Shown one piece after another: positions 35,159-43,735 of a stretch of DNA of 64,000 nucleotides (position 1 is the stretch's first letter; each line of letters begins with the position of its first letter). Location: assembly GCF_034350045.1 (NCBI RefSeq), contig NZ_CP133781.1, positions 5,010,501 through 5,074,500 on the forward strand, read 5' to 3'. The position numbers were made by a program, and so were the translations under genes. Under the pieces are notes generated by a model. That model made no database searches. It was not told the DNA's origin and saw nothing but the letters and a program-made list of their open reading frames with translations. The DNA comes from Pseudomonas sp. CCI4.2 (lineage in GTDB: Bacteria; Pseudomonadota; Gammaproteobacteria; Pseudomonadales; Pseudomonadaceae).

Positions 35159-36178
35159 TCAGATCATTTCTTCGCCGCCCTTGCCACCGAGAACGATTTC
35201 TCCGGCTTCGGCCATACGGCGAGCGATGGTGAGGATTTCTTTCTGCGCGGTTTCTACGTCGCTGACGCGCACCGGGCCTTTGGCTTCGAGATCGTCGCGC
35301 AACAATTCGGCGGCGCGCTTGGACATGTTCTTGAAAATCTTTTCCTTGATCGCTTCGTCGGAGCCTTTGAGCGCCAACACCAGCACATCGGAAGACACTT
35401 CGCGCAGCAATGCCTGTATACCACGGTCGTCAACATCGGACAGATTGTTGAAGACGAACATCAAGTCTTCGATCTGCGTCGACAATTCGCCATCGACTTC
35501 GCGGATCGCGTCCATCAACTGACCTTCCACCGAACTGTCGAGGAAGTTCATGATATCGGCAGCACGCTTGATACCGCCCAAGGTGGTGCGCGCTGCGTTG
35601 GAATTACCGGAGAACTGTTTCTCCAGAATCTGGTTCAGCTCTTTCAGGGCCGCAGGCTGAACGGTATTGAGCGAGGATACCCGCAGAATGATGTCCAACC
35701 GCACTTTCTGATCGAAATGACCCAGCACTTCACCGGCTTGGTCCGGGTCCAGATACGCCACCACGATCGCTTGAATCTGCGGGTGTTCGTAACGAATCAC
35801 GTCGGCAACGGCGCGGGGCTCCATCCATTTAAGGCTGTCCAGGCCGCTGGTGTTGCCGCCAAGCAGGATCCGGTCGATGAGGCCGTTGGCCTTGTCTTCG
35901 CCCAGGGCTTGGGTGAGCATTTTGCGAATGTAACCGTCGGCACCGACGCCCAGGCTGGTTTGGTCGCCGACGATTTCAACGAACTCGCTCATGACCAGTT
36001 CGACTTCTTCGCGGTGCACATTGCGCATTTGCGCCATGGCAACACCGACCCGCTGAACCTCTTTTGGCCCCATGTGCCGGAGCACTTGTGCGGCGTCGGT
36101 TTCACCGAGGGAGAGCAATAAAATCGCGGCCTTATCAACCCGGGTCAATTTGGTGGGAAGCGCTCGAGTTTCACTCAT
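35159..36178 (-). CDS. fliG: Flagellar motor switch protein FliG
   Basis: FliG is the C-ring subunit that contacts the stators. The 339-residue protein shows the N domain (TKLTRVDKAAILLLSLGETD), the armadillo middle domain with EHPQIQAIVVAYLDPDQAGE, and the C-terminal torque helix with charged residues (VLALKGSDEAIKEKIFKNMS; LRDDLEAKGPVRVSDVE). MSETR at 36178 is the usual start; an ATG two codons upstream (36184) is equally open. Both overlap the fliF end. Confidence 0.97.
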   Translation of the reverse strand: MSETRALPTKLTRVDKAAILLLSLGETDAAQVLRHMGPKEVQRVGVAMAQMRNVHREEVELVMSEFVEIVGDQTSLGVGADGYIRKMLTQALGEDKANGLIDRILLGGNTSGLDSLKWMEPRAVADVIRYEHPQIQAIVVAYLDPDQAGEVLGHFDQKVRLDIILRVSSLNTVQPAALKELNQILEKQFSGNSNAARTTLGGIKRAADIMNFLDSSVEGQLMDAIREVDGELSTQIEDLMFVFNNLSDVDDRGIQALLREVSSDVLVLALKGSDEAIKEKIFKNMSKRAAELLRDDLEAKGPVRVSDVETAQKEILTIARRMAEAGEIVLGGKGGEEMI

Positions 36179-37958
36179 CTGCATTAATCCACTCTTTCAC
36201 GACCTGAGCCACGCGACCCGGGTCTTCAGCCACCAGACTCTTGATCGCATTCAATTGCGCGTCATAACCTTCGGTGGGGCTAGGCAGCATGATGCTCTGC
36301 GGTCCACCGAGGCTTACGCGGTCGTTAGCCAATTCGCCACCCAGTCCGCCCATGCCACCGAGTTCAACATCGCCCTCAGAGCCGAGCAGTTGCCGGCTCT
36401 TACCGCTGGTGATGTTGTTGAGTACCGGGCGCAGAACACCAAATACCAAGACCAGGATGAACAACACACCCAGCACTTGTTTAACAATGTCCCAGAACCA
36501 TGGCTGCGAATAGAACGCTATGTCAGGAATCACTTCGCCACGATCAGGTGCGAATGGCACGTTGACCACGCTTACGCTGTCGCCACGACTGGCGTTGAAA
36601 CCCACCGCGTCTTGCACTAATCGGGTAAAGCGCGCCAGCTCATCGGCATTCCACGGGATGTGGGTGACGTCGCCGGTCTTGGCGTCAATCCTGGATTTAT
36701 CGTCCACGACCACGGCCACCGACAAACGATTAACCCGACCCTGCTGCTGCTTGGTATGGCTGATGGAACGGTCCAGCTCGAAGTTCTTGGTGGACTGTTG
36801 GCGTTTGTCTGCCGGGTACGGCGCGAGCATTGGCTGGCCCGTCGTCGGGTCCATGATTTGCTGGCCGTTCGCATCGAGCAACGGCTGGCCTGGCTGAATC
36901 GACGCGGTGGCGGAACTGCTCGCCGCACCCGCACTTTGTGGCGCAGTCGCCGGACCCGGCGGCTGGTTGCTCAAGGCACCTGGAACCCCCGACGGCCCTG
37001 AACTGGACGTGCGCTGTTCGTTGACTGATTGCTCACTGCGCAAGGCAGGTTGATCGGGGTTGAAGCTTTCAGCAGTCGATTCAACAGCGCTGAAATCAAC
37101 GTCAGCCGTCACTTCTGCCTTGTAACGGTCATTGCCCAAAATCGGTTGCAGAATGCTTTGCACACGCTGGGTCAGCATGCTTTCCATCCGGCGGCTGTAA
37201 TCAAACTGCTTGCCGGCCATGCTTAATTCGGAGTTCTGGTTCTGATCGGACAACAGTGTGCCCTTCTGATCGACCACGGTGATTTGCGACTTGCTCAATT
37301 CAGGAACGGCGGTCGCCACCAAGTTCATGATCGCCAGCACTTGGCCTGGCTCCAATGAACGGCCCGCGTACAACTCGATCAATACCGACGCGCTTGGCTT
37401 GCGCTCATCACGAACGAACACCGAGCTTTTTGGAATCGCCAGATGCACCCGCGCACCTTTGACGTTGTTCAAGCTAGAGATGGTCCGCGCCAATTCACCT
37501 TCAAGGCCGCGCCGATAACGCGTGGCTTCCATGAACTGGCTGGTACCCAACCCTTGGTCTTTGTCGAGAATTTCGAAGCCGACGTTACCGTCGCTTGGCG
37601 CAACACCGGCGCCGGCTAACTTGATCCGGGCGCGCTGCAGATCGTCGGACTTGACCAACAAGGCACCGGAGCTTGGCTCAACGGTGTATGGAATGTCCGC
37701 TGCGGACAGGGTTTCCATGACTTGTTTGGTGTCCATGCCTGCAAGGCTGGCATAAAGCGGCTTGTAATCGGGCTGCTGCGACCAGAGCACCACAGCAAAA
37801 CCAATCGCCACACTGGCTGCCAGACCGACCATGAGGCCGACCTGCCGCAGCATGGTCATTTCGGCAAGGTTCTCCAGAAATGACAAACCGAACAAAGGCG
37901 ACTTGCCCGAAGCGGCGCCCGACTTAGCGGGCAGGTTGTCGCCGACTGGTTCAGCCAT
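36171..37958 (-). CDS. fliF: Flagellar MS-ring protein FliF
   Basis: FliF builds the MS-ring in the inner membrane. The 595-residue protein has an N-terminal membrane helix (about 36-60), the YscJ-like ring domains with YTVEPSSGALLVKSDDLQRA, a Pro/Ser-rich periplasmic loop (about 310-370), a second membrane helix (about 465-490) and a C-terminal FliG-binding tail. It lies between fliE and fliG in the conserved fliEFG order. Confidence 0.97.
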   Translation of the reverse strand: MAEPVGDNLPAKSGAASGKSPLFGLSFLENLAEMTMLRQVGLMVGLAASVAIGFAVVLWSQQPDYKPLYASLAGMDTKQVMETLSAADIPYTVEPSSGALLVKSDDLQRARIKLAGAGVAPSDGNVGFEILDKDQGLGTSQFMEATRYRRGLEGELARTISSLNNVKGARVHLAIPKSSVFVRDERKPSASVLIELYAGRSLEPGQVLAIMNLVATAVPELSKSQITVVDQKGTLLSDQNQNSELSMAGKQFDYSRRMESMLTQRVQSILQPILGNDRYKAEVTADVDFSAVESTAESFNPDQPALRSEQSVNEQRTSSSGPSGVPGALSNQPPGPATAPQSAGAASSSATASIQPGQPLLDANGQQIMDPTTGQPMLAPYPADKRQQSTKNFELDRSISHTKQQQGRVNRLSVAVVVDDKSRIDAKTGDVTHIPWNADELARFTRLVQDAVGFNASRGDSVSVVNVPFAPDRGEVIPDIAFYSQPWFWDIVKQVLGVLFILVLVFGVLRPVLNNITSGKSRQLLGSEGDVELGGMGGLGGELANDRVSLGGPQSIMLPSPTEGYDAQLNAIKSLVAEDPGRVAQVVKEWINADE

Positions 37959-37972
37959 GACTCAAATCGTCC

Positions 37973-38299
37973 TTAAACCGGCATCTGCATGATGTCTTGA
38001 TACGCCTGAACCAGCTTGTTGCGAACCTGGGTCAGCGCGGTGAACGAAACGCTGGCTTTCTGCGAGGAGACCATCACGTCGGTGAGGTCTACACCGCTTT
38101 TTCCGACTTCGAACGCGCTCGCCAATTGGCTGGAAGCCTGCTGGGTATCGTTCACCTTGTTGACCGCCTGACCGAGCATGTCCGCAAAGCTACTGGTGCC
38201 CACAGCGGGAGTGCTTGCAGCCTTCGGCATCGACATGGCGTCCATTTGCATGGAGCGCATGTCCAACATCAAGCGATTAAATTCAACACCTTGGCTCAT
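37973..38299 (-). CDS. fliE: Hook-basal body protein FliE
   Basis: FliE joins the MS-ring to the rod and is an early export substrate. From the ATG at 38299 (MSQGVEFNRLMLDMRSMQMD) the product has 108 residues, the family length, ending with FTALTQVRNKLVQAYQDIMQ. GAGAG lies upstream; the ATG 12 codons earlier lacks a site and would give an atypical N-terminus. It heads fliEFGHIJ with a sigma54 promoter 62 bp upstream. Confidence 0.96.
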   Translation of the reverse strand: MSQGVEFNRLMLDMRSMQMDAMSMPKAASTPAVGTSSFADMLGQAVNKVNDTQQASSQLASAFEVGKSGVDLTDVMVSSQKASVSFTALTQVRNKLVQAYQDIMQMPV

Positions 38300-38360
38300 G
38301 ACGTTTCTCTCAAAAGGGCCGCAGATTTTTGACACTCGTTAAGCGGTTATCTATGACATA

Positions 38361-38375
38361 GCAACAAGGGTGCCA
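38361..38375 (-). promoter_or_regulatory. Sigma54 promoter for fliEFGHIJ
   Basis: The minus strand reads TGGCACCCTTGTTGC: TGGCAC-N5-TTGC, a perfect -24/-12 consensus, 62 bp before the fliE ATG and downstream of fleR. Expected to be driven by FleQ, by analogy with P. aeruginosa. Confidence 0.92.
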
Positions 38376-38388
38376 GCTGAGTGCTGGC
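38370..38388. repeat. Inverted repeat overlapping the fliE -24 element
   Basis: TGCCAGC and GCTGGCA form a 7-bp stem around a 5-base centre. On the minus strand its right arm contains the TGGCA of the sigma54 -24 box. It could be the fleSR transcript's terminator hairpin (no T run is seen) or an operator; nothing more can be said. Confidence 0.5.
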
Positions 38389-38505
38389 ATTTTGACATAG
38401 AACGCAGCGACGAGGGGTTAAGATGCGTAGCTATCTGTGCAGGGGCTGAATTTCCGCCGCCTGGCGCGGTAGACCAAGGCCTGGCAAACAGGGCTTCTTT
38501 TTACT

Positions 38506-39930
38506 TCAAGCAAACAAATAAGCCTCGACATCCATCCCGGCATCACGCATCTGCGCCAATTTATAACGCAAGGTTCTAGGGCTGATGCCCAGCCGTTCGG
38601 CCGCTTCTTTGCGACGCCCACGCTCGGCGCGCAGGGTGTCGATAATCATTTGAAACTCACGGCGCCGCAGGTCATCACCTAAGGCGCCGGCAGATTCGCT
38701 TGCCGGGGCGTCGGGCAGTGAACCTTCCAACGGCACGCGCGCCGCTGCGACCAGCCGTGGCTGAGTGGGTACGCCCAACGCAGGCAGAGGCAAGGCCGCT
38801 ATCGGCCCGGCCAAACAGAAGTCTTGCGCTTGAATGACGCCGCCCTGCTGCAAGATCAATGCGCGTTGAATCGCGTTGTCCAACTCACGCACATTGCCCG
38901 GCCACGGGTAGCCGATGAGGCAGGCTTGAGCCTCTGCCGACAATCTAACGGCAGCATGTTTCATTTTATTGACGTGTTTAGACAGCAAGCGTTCAGCCAG
39001 TGGCAGAATGTCGGCGGTCCGCTCGCGCAATGGGCGCCATGCCAACGGAAACACCGAAATCCGGTAGTAAAGGTCTTCCCGAAACCGCCCGGCCGCCACT
39101 TCACCGGCCAGATCGCGGTTGGTGGTGGCCAGCACGCGAATATCCAAGGCGATGGGTTTGCGCGCACCCACGCGCTCAACTTCTCGCTCTTGCAGCACTC
39201 GCAGCAGCTTGGCTTGCAGACCCAACGGCATTTCCGAAATTTCGTCCAGCAGAATGGTGCCGCCGTCAGCCTGTTCGAATTTGCCCGCTTGGGCGGCGAT
39301 TGCGCCAGTGAACGAGCCTTTTTCATGCCCGAACAAGGTCGCCTCAAGCATGTTGTCCGGGATCGCCGCGCAATTGATCGCAATGAACGGTTTGGTGGCG
39401 CGGGTCGATTGCTGATGAATGTAGCGTGCCAGCACTTCTTTGCCGGTACCGGATTCACCAGAAATCAGTACCGTCGAATCACTGCGCGCCACCCGCGCCG
39501 CCAAGTCCAGCAATTGCGCGCTGGCAGGCTCAGCGGCTACCGGCCCTTCGCCATCAACCGGTCCAGGACGCCCCAATGCATGGCGCGCAACCAGTTCCAT
39601 GAGTGCTTTGGGCTCGAACGGTTTGACCAAATAGTCCACCGCGCCCTGACGCATCGCATCTACGGCACGATCAACCGCCGCGTGCGCTGTCATCAGCAAC
39701 ACCGGCAACTGCGGATGGCGAATGCGCAGGGCAGTCAGCAACTGGTGGCCGTCCATGCCCGGCATGTTGACGTCACTGACCACCAAACTGAACAGCTCTT
39801 CGGCCGCCGCCTCCAGCGCTTCCTCGGCAGAACCGACCGCGCGAAAATCATGACCGGCCAGCAACAGGGTTTCGCCCAATGCTTCACGCAGCGACGGGTC
39901 ATCTTCGACCAGTAATACTTTGATCGCCAT
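38506..39930 (-). CDS. fleR: Sigma54-dependent flagellar response regulator FleR
   Basis: FleR activates class III flagellar promoters with RpoN. The 474-residue protein has a receiver domain (Asp53, VVSDVNMPG), an AAA+ domain with Walker A GESGTGKE, the sigma54-contact loop GSFTGA and a Fis-type helix-turn-helix at the end (RRKEAAERLGISPRTLRYKL). The ATG at 39930 overlaps the fleS stop by one base (TGATG). An ORF extended 19 codons upstream is not supported. Confidence 0.96.
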   Translation of the reverse strand: MAIKVLLVEDDPSLREALGETLLLAGHDFRAVGSAEEALEAAAEELFSLVVSDVNMPGMDGHQLLTALRIRHPQLPVLLMTAHAAVDRAVDAMRQGAVDYLVKPFEPKALMELVARHALGRPGPVDGEGPVAAEPASAQLLDLAARVARSDSTVLISGESGTGKEVLARYIHQQSTRATKPFIAINCAAIPDNMLEATLFGHEKGSFTGAIAAQAGKFEQADGGTILLDEISEMPLGLQAKLLRVLQEREVERVGARKPIALDIRVLATTNRDLAGEVAAGRFREDLYYRISVFPLAWRPLRERTADILPLAERLLSKHVNKMKHAAVRLSAEAQACLIGYPWPGNVRELDNAIQRALILQQGGVIQAQDFCLAGPIAALPLPALGVPTQPRLVAAARVPLEGSLPDAPASESAGALGDDLRRREFQMIIDTLRAERGRRKEAAERLGISPRTLRYKLAQMRDAGMDVEAYLFA

Positions 39931-41144
39931 CAGTTGAGGCCTGTTACGTTGGCAGCGGGTATCAATGGCAGGGAAATAATCGCGCAAGTGCCACGGCCCG
40001 GACGGGAGCGAAACTGTAACTGCCCCTGATGCGCACGCGTCACTGCATTGACAACCGCCAAGCCCAAACCGGTACCGGTCGCTTTGGTGGTGAAAAACGG
40101 CTCGCCAATCCGTGCCAATGCCGCGGCATCAATACCGCTGCCGTTGTCACTGATGCAGACACGAAGGGTATCGCCGCGCCCGTATAGGTGTATTTTCAAG
40201 CGGGCCTTACCGGCACTGGCTTGGATCGCGTTTTCAATCAGGTTGAGCAGTGCACCCACCAAGGTGTCGCGATTGCAGAGTAATTCGCCCTCAAGCGGAT
40301 CGCATTGCCAGCGCACCGGCATCTCTCGCACCTGAGTCTGGGCCGACGCCTGCAAGGCTTGAAACAATTGCTGCGGCGCAAGGCGGTCGGTCATCGGCAG
40401 CTCACCGCGAGCAAACACCAGCATGTCGCGCACCTGATGCTCAAGCTCGTGCAAACGCTCTTTCAAGCGGCCAGCGAACCGCTGTTGAGTCGCCACCGGC
40501 AACTCTTGCTCAGTCAAATGACTGGCGTAGATCAACGCGGCGGACAGCGGCGTGCGAATTTGATGCGCCAACGAGGCAACCATTCGGCCCAACGATGACA
40601 GGCGCTCATGGCGAGCCAGCTGTTCCTGCAAGTGACGGGTTTCAGTAAGGTCAGTCAACAGCACTAACTGCCCTGGCTCGGCGTCGAGTGAACGCGTAGC
40701 AATCGACAGCCGCCGCCCGTCTTTGAGCGAGACTTCATGACCGTCATCGTCACGCGGCGCGAAACAGCGCCCGATCACTCGCCACCACAGCTCGCCCGCC
40801 AGGGGTTCGCCCAACAAATCGCAAGCCGCCGGGTTGGCTTCACGCACTCGACCGTGGTCGTCGATGACGATTACGCCACCGGGCAATAACGACAACAGGT
40901 TTTGCAAGCGGTTGGCCAGCAGCTCTTTCTCGGCCAGCTCCTGCATCCGTTGCGCACTGACAACGGCCAGCTCGCCTTTAAGCTCGGCGACCCGCGCTTC
41001 GAGCAAGCTGTAAGAGTCACTTAACTGGTTCGACATCTGATTGAACAGCGAGAACGCCTGCTCAAGACCAGCCCGACTCTCTTCTTCTAGAGAGGGCTGC
41101 GCTCCGAGAGGAACGGCAGAAGACAACAGAGCGGCCTGGGGCAT
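39930..41144 (-). CDS. fleS: Flagellar sensor histidine kinase FleS
   Basis: FleS is the cytoplasmic kinase partner of FleR. The 404-residue protein has an N-terminal coiled coil, a PAS domain (about 75-170), an H box with His194 (SLAHQIRTPLS) and a HATPase domain (N box LLNLIENAIQAS; G1 SDNGSGID; G2 GTGLGLAVV). No membrane segment is seen. The ATG at 41144 has GAGAG in front, better placed than for the ATG at 41159. The sigma54 promoter at 41198-41211 precedes it. Confidence 0.95.
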   Translation of the reverse strand: MPQAALLSSAVPLGAQPSLEEESRAGLEQAFSLFNQMSNQLSDSYSLLEARVAELKGELAVVSAQRMQELAEKELLANRLQNLLSLLPGGVIVIDDHGRVREANPAACDLLGEPLAGELWWRVIGRCFAPRDDDGHEVSLKDGRRLSIATRSLDAEPGQLVLLTDLTETRHLQEQLARHERLSSLGRMVASLAHQIRTPLSAALIYASHLTEQELPVATQQRFAGRLKERLHELEHQVRDMLVFARGELPMTDRLAPQQLFQALQASAQTQVREMPVRWQCDPLEGELLCNRDTLVGALLNLIENAIQASAGKARLKIHLYGRGDTLRVCISDNGSGIDAAALARIGEPFFTTKATGTGLGLAVVNAVTRAHQGQLQFRSRPGRGTCAIISLPLIPAANVTGLN

Positions 41145-41197
41145 AGTGATCTCTCGCATGGCGAACCGTCATTAAACGGTGTGTAGCCACTGACGTA

Positions 41198-41211
41198 GCA
41201 ATACCCGTGCC
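41198..41211 (-). promoter_or_regulatory. Sigma54 promoter for fleSR
   Basis: The minus strand reads GGCACGGGTATTGC, i.e. GGCAC-N5-TTGC with GG-N10-GC spacing; only the base before GG departs from TGGCAC. It lies 54 bp before the fleS ATG and only 1 bp from the T run of the fleQ terminator. FleQ activates fleSR in P. aeruginosa. Confidence 0.85.
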
Positions 41212-41239
41212 TAAAAAAAACCCCTGAATATTCAGGGGT
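41212..41239 (-). terminator. Rho-independent terminator of fleQ
   Basis: On the minus strand AACCCCTGAATATTCAGGGG is followed by eight T residues (the plus-strand A run at 41213-41220). The self-complementary stem CCCCTGAA/TTCAGGGG spans 41221-41238. It is 27 bp after the fleQ stop. Confidence 0.93.
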
Positions 41240-41265
41240 TTAGTTATCAGGCGAAAATCCGGGCG

Positions 41266-42741
41266 TCAATCATCTGCCTGCTCATCACCCTCACGGCGGC
41301 TCATGCCGTACTTACGCATCTTTTCCACCAGCGTGGTGCGGCGAATACGCAGTCTTTCAGCGGCACGGGCCACGATGCCATTGGCGTCGTCCAATGCCTG
41401 CTGAATCAAGCCCTGCTCAAGCCCACCCAAATAATCCTTGAGGTCCAGACCTTCAGGCGGCAACAGCGCGCTAGAACCAAAATTCGGCGTGTGGCCATTG
41501 ATCGCCACCCGCTCCTCCAGGTCGCTGCGCAGGCTGTCGACCAATTGCTCGTCTTCATCATCGACGTAGCGAAATTTCTTCGGCAACTCAACAACGCCAA
41601 TCACACCGTACGGGTGCATGATCGCCATACGCTCGACAAGGTTCGCCAGTTCACGCACGTTACCCGGCCAAGGATGGCGGCAAAGCGACATGATGGCGGC
41701 CGAGTTAAAGCGGATCGAGCCACGTTTTTCGTGCTCCATGCGCGAGATCAACTCGTTCATCAACAACGGAATGTCTTCTACGCGCTCACGCAGTGGGGCC
41801 ATTTCGATTGGGAAAACGTTCAGGCGGTAGTAAAGGTCCTCACGGAACGTGCCGACCTCAATCATGCTTTCAAGATTCTTGTGCGTCGCAGCGATGATTC
41901 GCACGTCAACACTTTGAGTCTTGTTGCTGCCAACGCGTTCGAAGGTACGCTCTTGCAGCACGCGCAGCAGCTTGACCTGCATCGGCAGCGGCATGTCGCC
42001 AATTTCATCGAGGAACAACGTACCGCCATTGGCCAGTTCAAAGCGCCCGGCACGGCTGGTGATCGCCCCGGTAAACGCACCCTTCTCATGGCCGAACAAC
42101 TCGCTTTCGAGCAACTCGGCGGGAATCGCACCGCAATTGACCGGCACGAACGGCGCATCACGACGCTTGGAATGATAGTGCAAATTACGCGCGACCACTT
42201 CCTTGCCGGTGCCGGATTCCCCGAGGATCAGGACGCTGGCGTCGGTGTCCGCGACTTGCTGCATCATTTGCCGAACATGCTGAATCGCGCGGCTGGTACC
42301 CACGAGGCTGCGAAACAGGTTCGGTTCACGATGACGACCGCGCTCACGGGCCTGATCGTACATTTCACGATAGACCTGCGCACGGTGCAGAGAGTCCAGC
42401 AACTTGCTGTAGCTCGGGGGCATTTCCAGGGAAGACAAGACACGCCGGCGCAGATCATCCGGCAGGTCAACGGAACAGACTTCACCCATTAACATGACTG
42501 GAAGGAACTCATCCCACGCGGCGATTGTCTTAAGCAATCCTTGAAGGGTCCCCGGCGCGCTGACTGCGCCAACCAGCACGCATAGCACTTCACGGGTCGA
42601 GGCCAGAGGAGTAACCACCTGCTGCCACTCCTGGCTTGAACAGGCCAAATTTTCTTCGCCGAGAAAATTTAAAATAACCGCCATATCACGGCGGCGTTGG
42701 CTATCGTCATCAATCAGCAGAATCTTGATTTCACGCCACAT
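41266..42741 (-). CDS. fleQ: Flagellar master regulator FleQ (c-di-GMP responsive enhancer-binding protein)
   Basis: FleQ is the top regulator of flagellar genes and, when bound to c-di-GMP, of biofilm genes. The 491-residue protein has a receiver-like N domain without the usual phosphorylation aspartate context, the AAA+ domain with Walker A GESGTGKE (174-181) and GAFTGA (221-226), and a Fis-type helix-turn-helix. The c-di-GMP contacts known for P. aeruginosa FleQ are kept: LFRS at 142-145 and Arg185-Asn186. Its own promoter candidate is at 42845-42873 and a strong terminator follows. FleN, which binds FleQ, is encoded at 17594-18427. Confidence 0.97.
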   Translation of the reverse strand: MWREIKILLIDDDSQRRRDMAVILNFLGEENLACSSQEWQQVVTPLASTREVLCVLVGAVSAPGTLQGLLKTIAAWDEFLPVMLMGEVCSVDLPDDLRRRVLSSLEMPPSYSKLLDSLHRAQVYREMYDQARERGRHREPNLFRSLVGTSRAIQHVRQMMQQVADTDASVLILGESGTGKEVVARNLHYHSKRRDAPFVPVNCGAIPAELLESELFGHEKGAFTGAITSRAGRFELANGGTLFLDEIGDMPLPMQVKLLRVLQERTFERVGSNKTQSVDVRIIAATHKNLESMIEVGTFREDLYYRLNVFPIEMAPLRERVEDIPLLMNELISRMEHEKRGSIRFNSAAIMSLCRHPWPGNVRELANLVERMAIMHPYGVIGVVELPKKFRYVDDEDEQLVDSLRSDLEERVAINGHTPNFGSSALLPPEGLDLKDYLGGLEQGLIQQALDDANGIVARAAERLRIRRTTLVEKMRKYGMSRREGDEQADD

Positions 42742-42844
42742 GCAATAGCAACTTCCCTAGTCAACTCAATGCCCATGAAATAAGGCAGCTTGGCATCTAT
42801 AGCCCATACGGCAAATTAGACGCCAGAAAATGGTAAGCATCACT

Positions 42845-42873
42845 AGTTAAGTCAAAAAGCCATACAATGTCAA
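42845..42873 (-). promoter_or_regulatory. Candidate sigma70 promoter for fleQ
   Basis: The minus strand has a perfect TTGACA, a 17-bp spacer and TTAACT (3 of 6 matches to TATAAT). It is about 105 bp before the fleQ ATG, in the AT-rich gap after fliT. fleQ is transcribed by the vegetative sigma factor in P. aeruginosa, so a sigma70 element is expected here. Confidence 0.5.
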
Positions 42874-42906
42874 ATTTATGGCGCACTGCTTTTGATCCAC
42901 CCAGCG

Positions 42907-43203
42907 TTAACCGAACAGATGGTAAACCTTTGCCGCGTTTTTGGCATGCTGGATCTGCGACATCTCATCGACTATCGCTTGGCGCTCACCCGTGGCGACC
43001 TCAAGCAGTTGGCGATAAACCCCTAGCAACTCTTCCAAATTACTGCGCACTGCCGTTTCGTCGAGCGGACTTTCGCTGATTACGTCATCGACACAGGCGC
43101 GGCACGCCAGGTCCAATTGACCGATAGCATTCCAGTCGCGCTCTGCCAGCGCACCGACTAAGGCTTCACGGGTTTCTTCGATACGCTGCAATGCAAGACT
43201 CAT
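42907..43203 (-). CDS. fliT: Flagellar export chaperone FliT (FleP-like)
   Basis: This 98-residue acidic, helical protein follows fliS and has the size and character of FliT, the chaperone of the filament cap FliD. Sequence features: RIEETREALVGALAERDWNA near the N-terminus and a C-terminal helix with IVDEMSQIQHAKNAAKVYHL. In Pseudomonas the equivalent gene after fliS has also been called fleP. Family match is weak by sequence, firm by position. Confidence 0.8.
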   Translation of the reverse strand: MSLALQRIEETREALVGALAERDWNAIGQLDLACRACVDDVISESPLDETAVRSNLEELLGVYRQLLEVATGERQAIVDEMSQIQHAKNAAKVYHLFG

Positions 43204-43229
43204 GGTGCTTTCCTCAGAACAGCAGGCAA

Positions 43230-43610
43230 TTAGACCGCAATCGCATCCCAGCCATCTTTGACCGTGCGCAACAGGTCACTGACTTCGTCGAGAATTTTTG
43301 GGTCATCTTTTATATTGGCTTCGGCCAGGCGGGTCATCATGTACATGTACAGATTGTCTTGAGCGGTCAGGGTGTCCGCCAAGTTGTGCATGTCCAGGCC
43401 TTCGCGCAAGCCACCGATGATGCCGATGGCTTTGCTGATCAGCGTGCCCTTGCCTGGTATGTCTTTGCGCTCCATGGCGCCCTTGGCTTGAGCAATACGG
43501 TCCAGGCCGCCTTCCATCAGCATTTGCACCAAGCGGTGCGGGCTGGCTTCAGACGTTTGAGCCTGCGCACCAATTTTCTGATACTGCCGTAGAGCTAACA
43601 TCGGGTTCAT
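43230..43610 (-). CDS. fliS: Flagellin export chaperone FliS
   Basis: FliS binds flagellin and prevents early polymerisation. From the ATG at 43610 (MNPMLALRQYQKIGAQAQTS) the product has 126 residues and the family features SPHRLVQMLMEGGLDRIAQA and MYMMTRLAEANIKDD. GAGG stands 6 nt upstream, so the ATG at 43622 is not preferred. A terminator separates it from fliD, yet the order fliD-fliS-fliT is conserved. Confidence 0.95.
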   Translation of the reverse strand: MNPMLALRQYQKIGAQAQTSEASPHRLVQMLMEGGLDRIAQAKGAMERKDIPGKGTLISKAIGIIGGLREGLDMHNLADTLTAQDNLYMYMMTRLAEANIKDDPKILDEVSDLLRTVKDGWDAIAV

Positions 43611-43685
43611 GTTCTGCCTCATAAAATCTCAAAATTCGTATAACAGGCTATCGACGCAACACACTGAAACTTTAGACCTGGAATG

Positions 43686-43724
43686 AAAAACCCGGCATGC
43701 AGACAAGCGCAGCCGGGTTTTTTT
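43686..43724 (-). terminator. Rho-independent terminator of fliD
   Basis: AAAAACCCGGC and GCCGGGTTTTTTT form a stem around about 15 bases. On the minus strand the hairpin ends in GGGTTTTT, 12 bp after the fliD stop, and would also work on the other strand. It may attenuate transcription into fliST. Confidence 0.88.
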
Positions 43725-43735
43725 ATCGATCTCAG

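Noticed and set aside
38931..39987. N-terminal extension of FleR to 39987
   Set aside because: The extra 19 residues lie in fleS coding sequence; the ATG at 39930 directly precedes the receiver domain.
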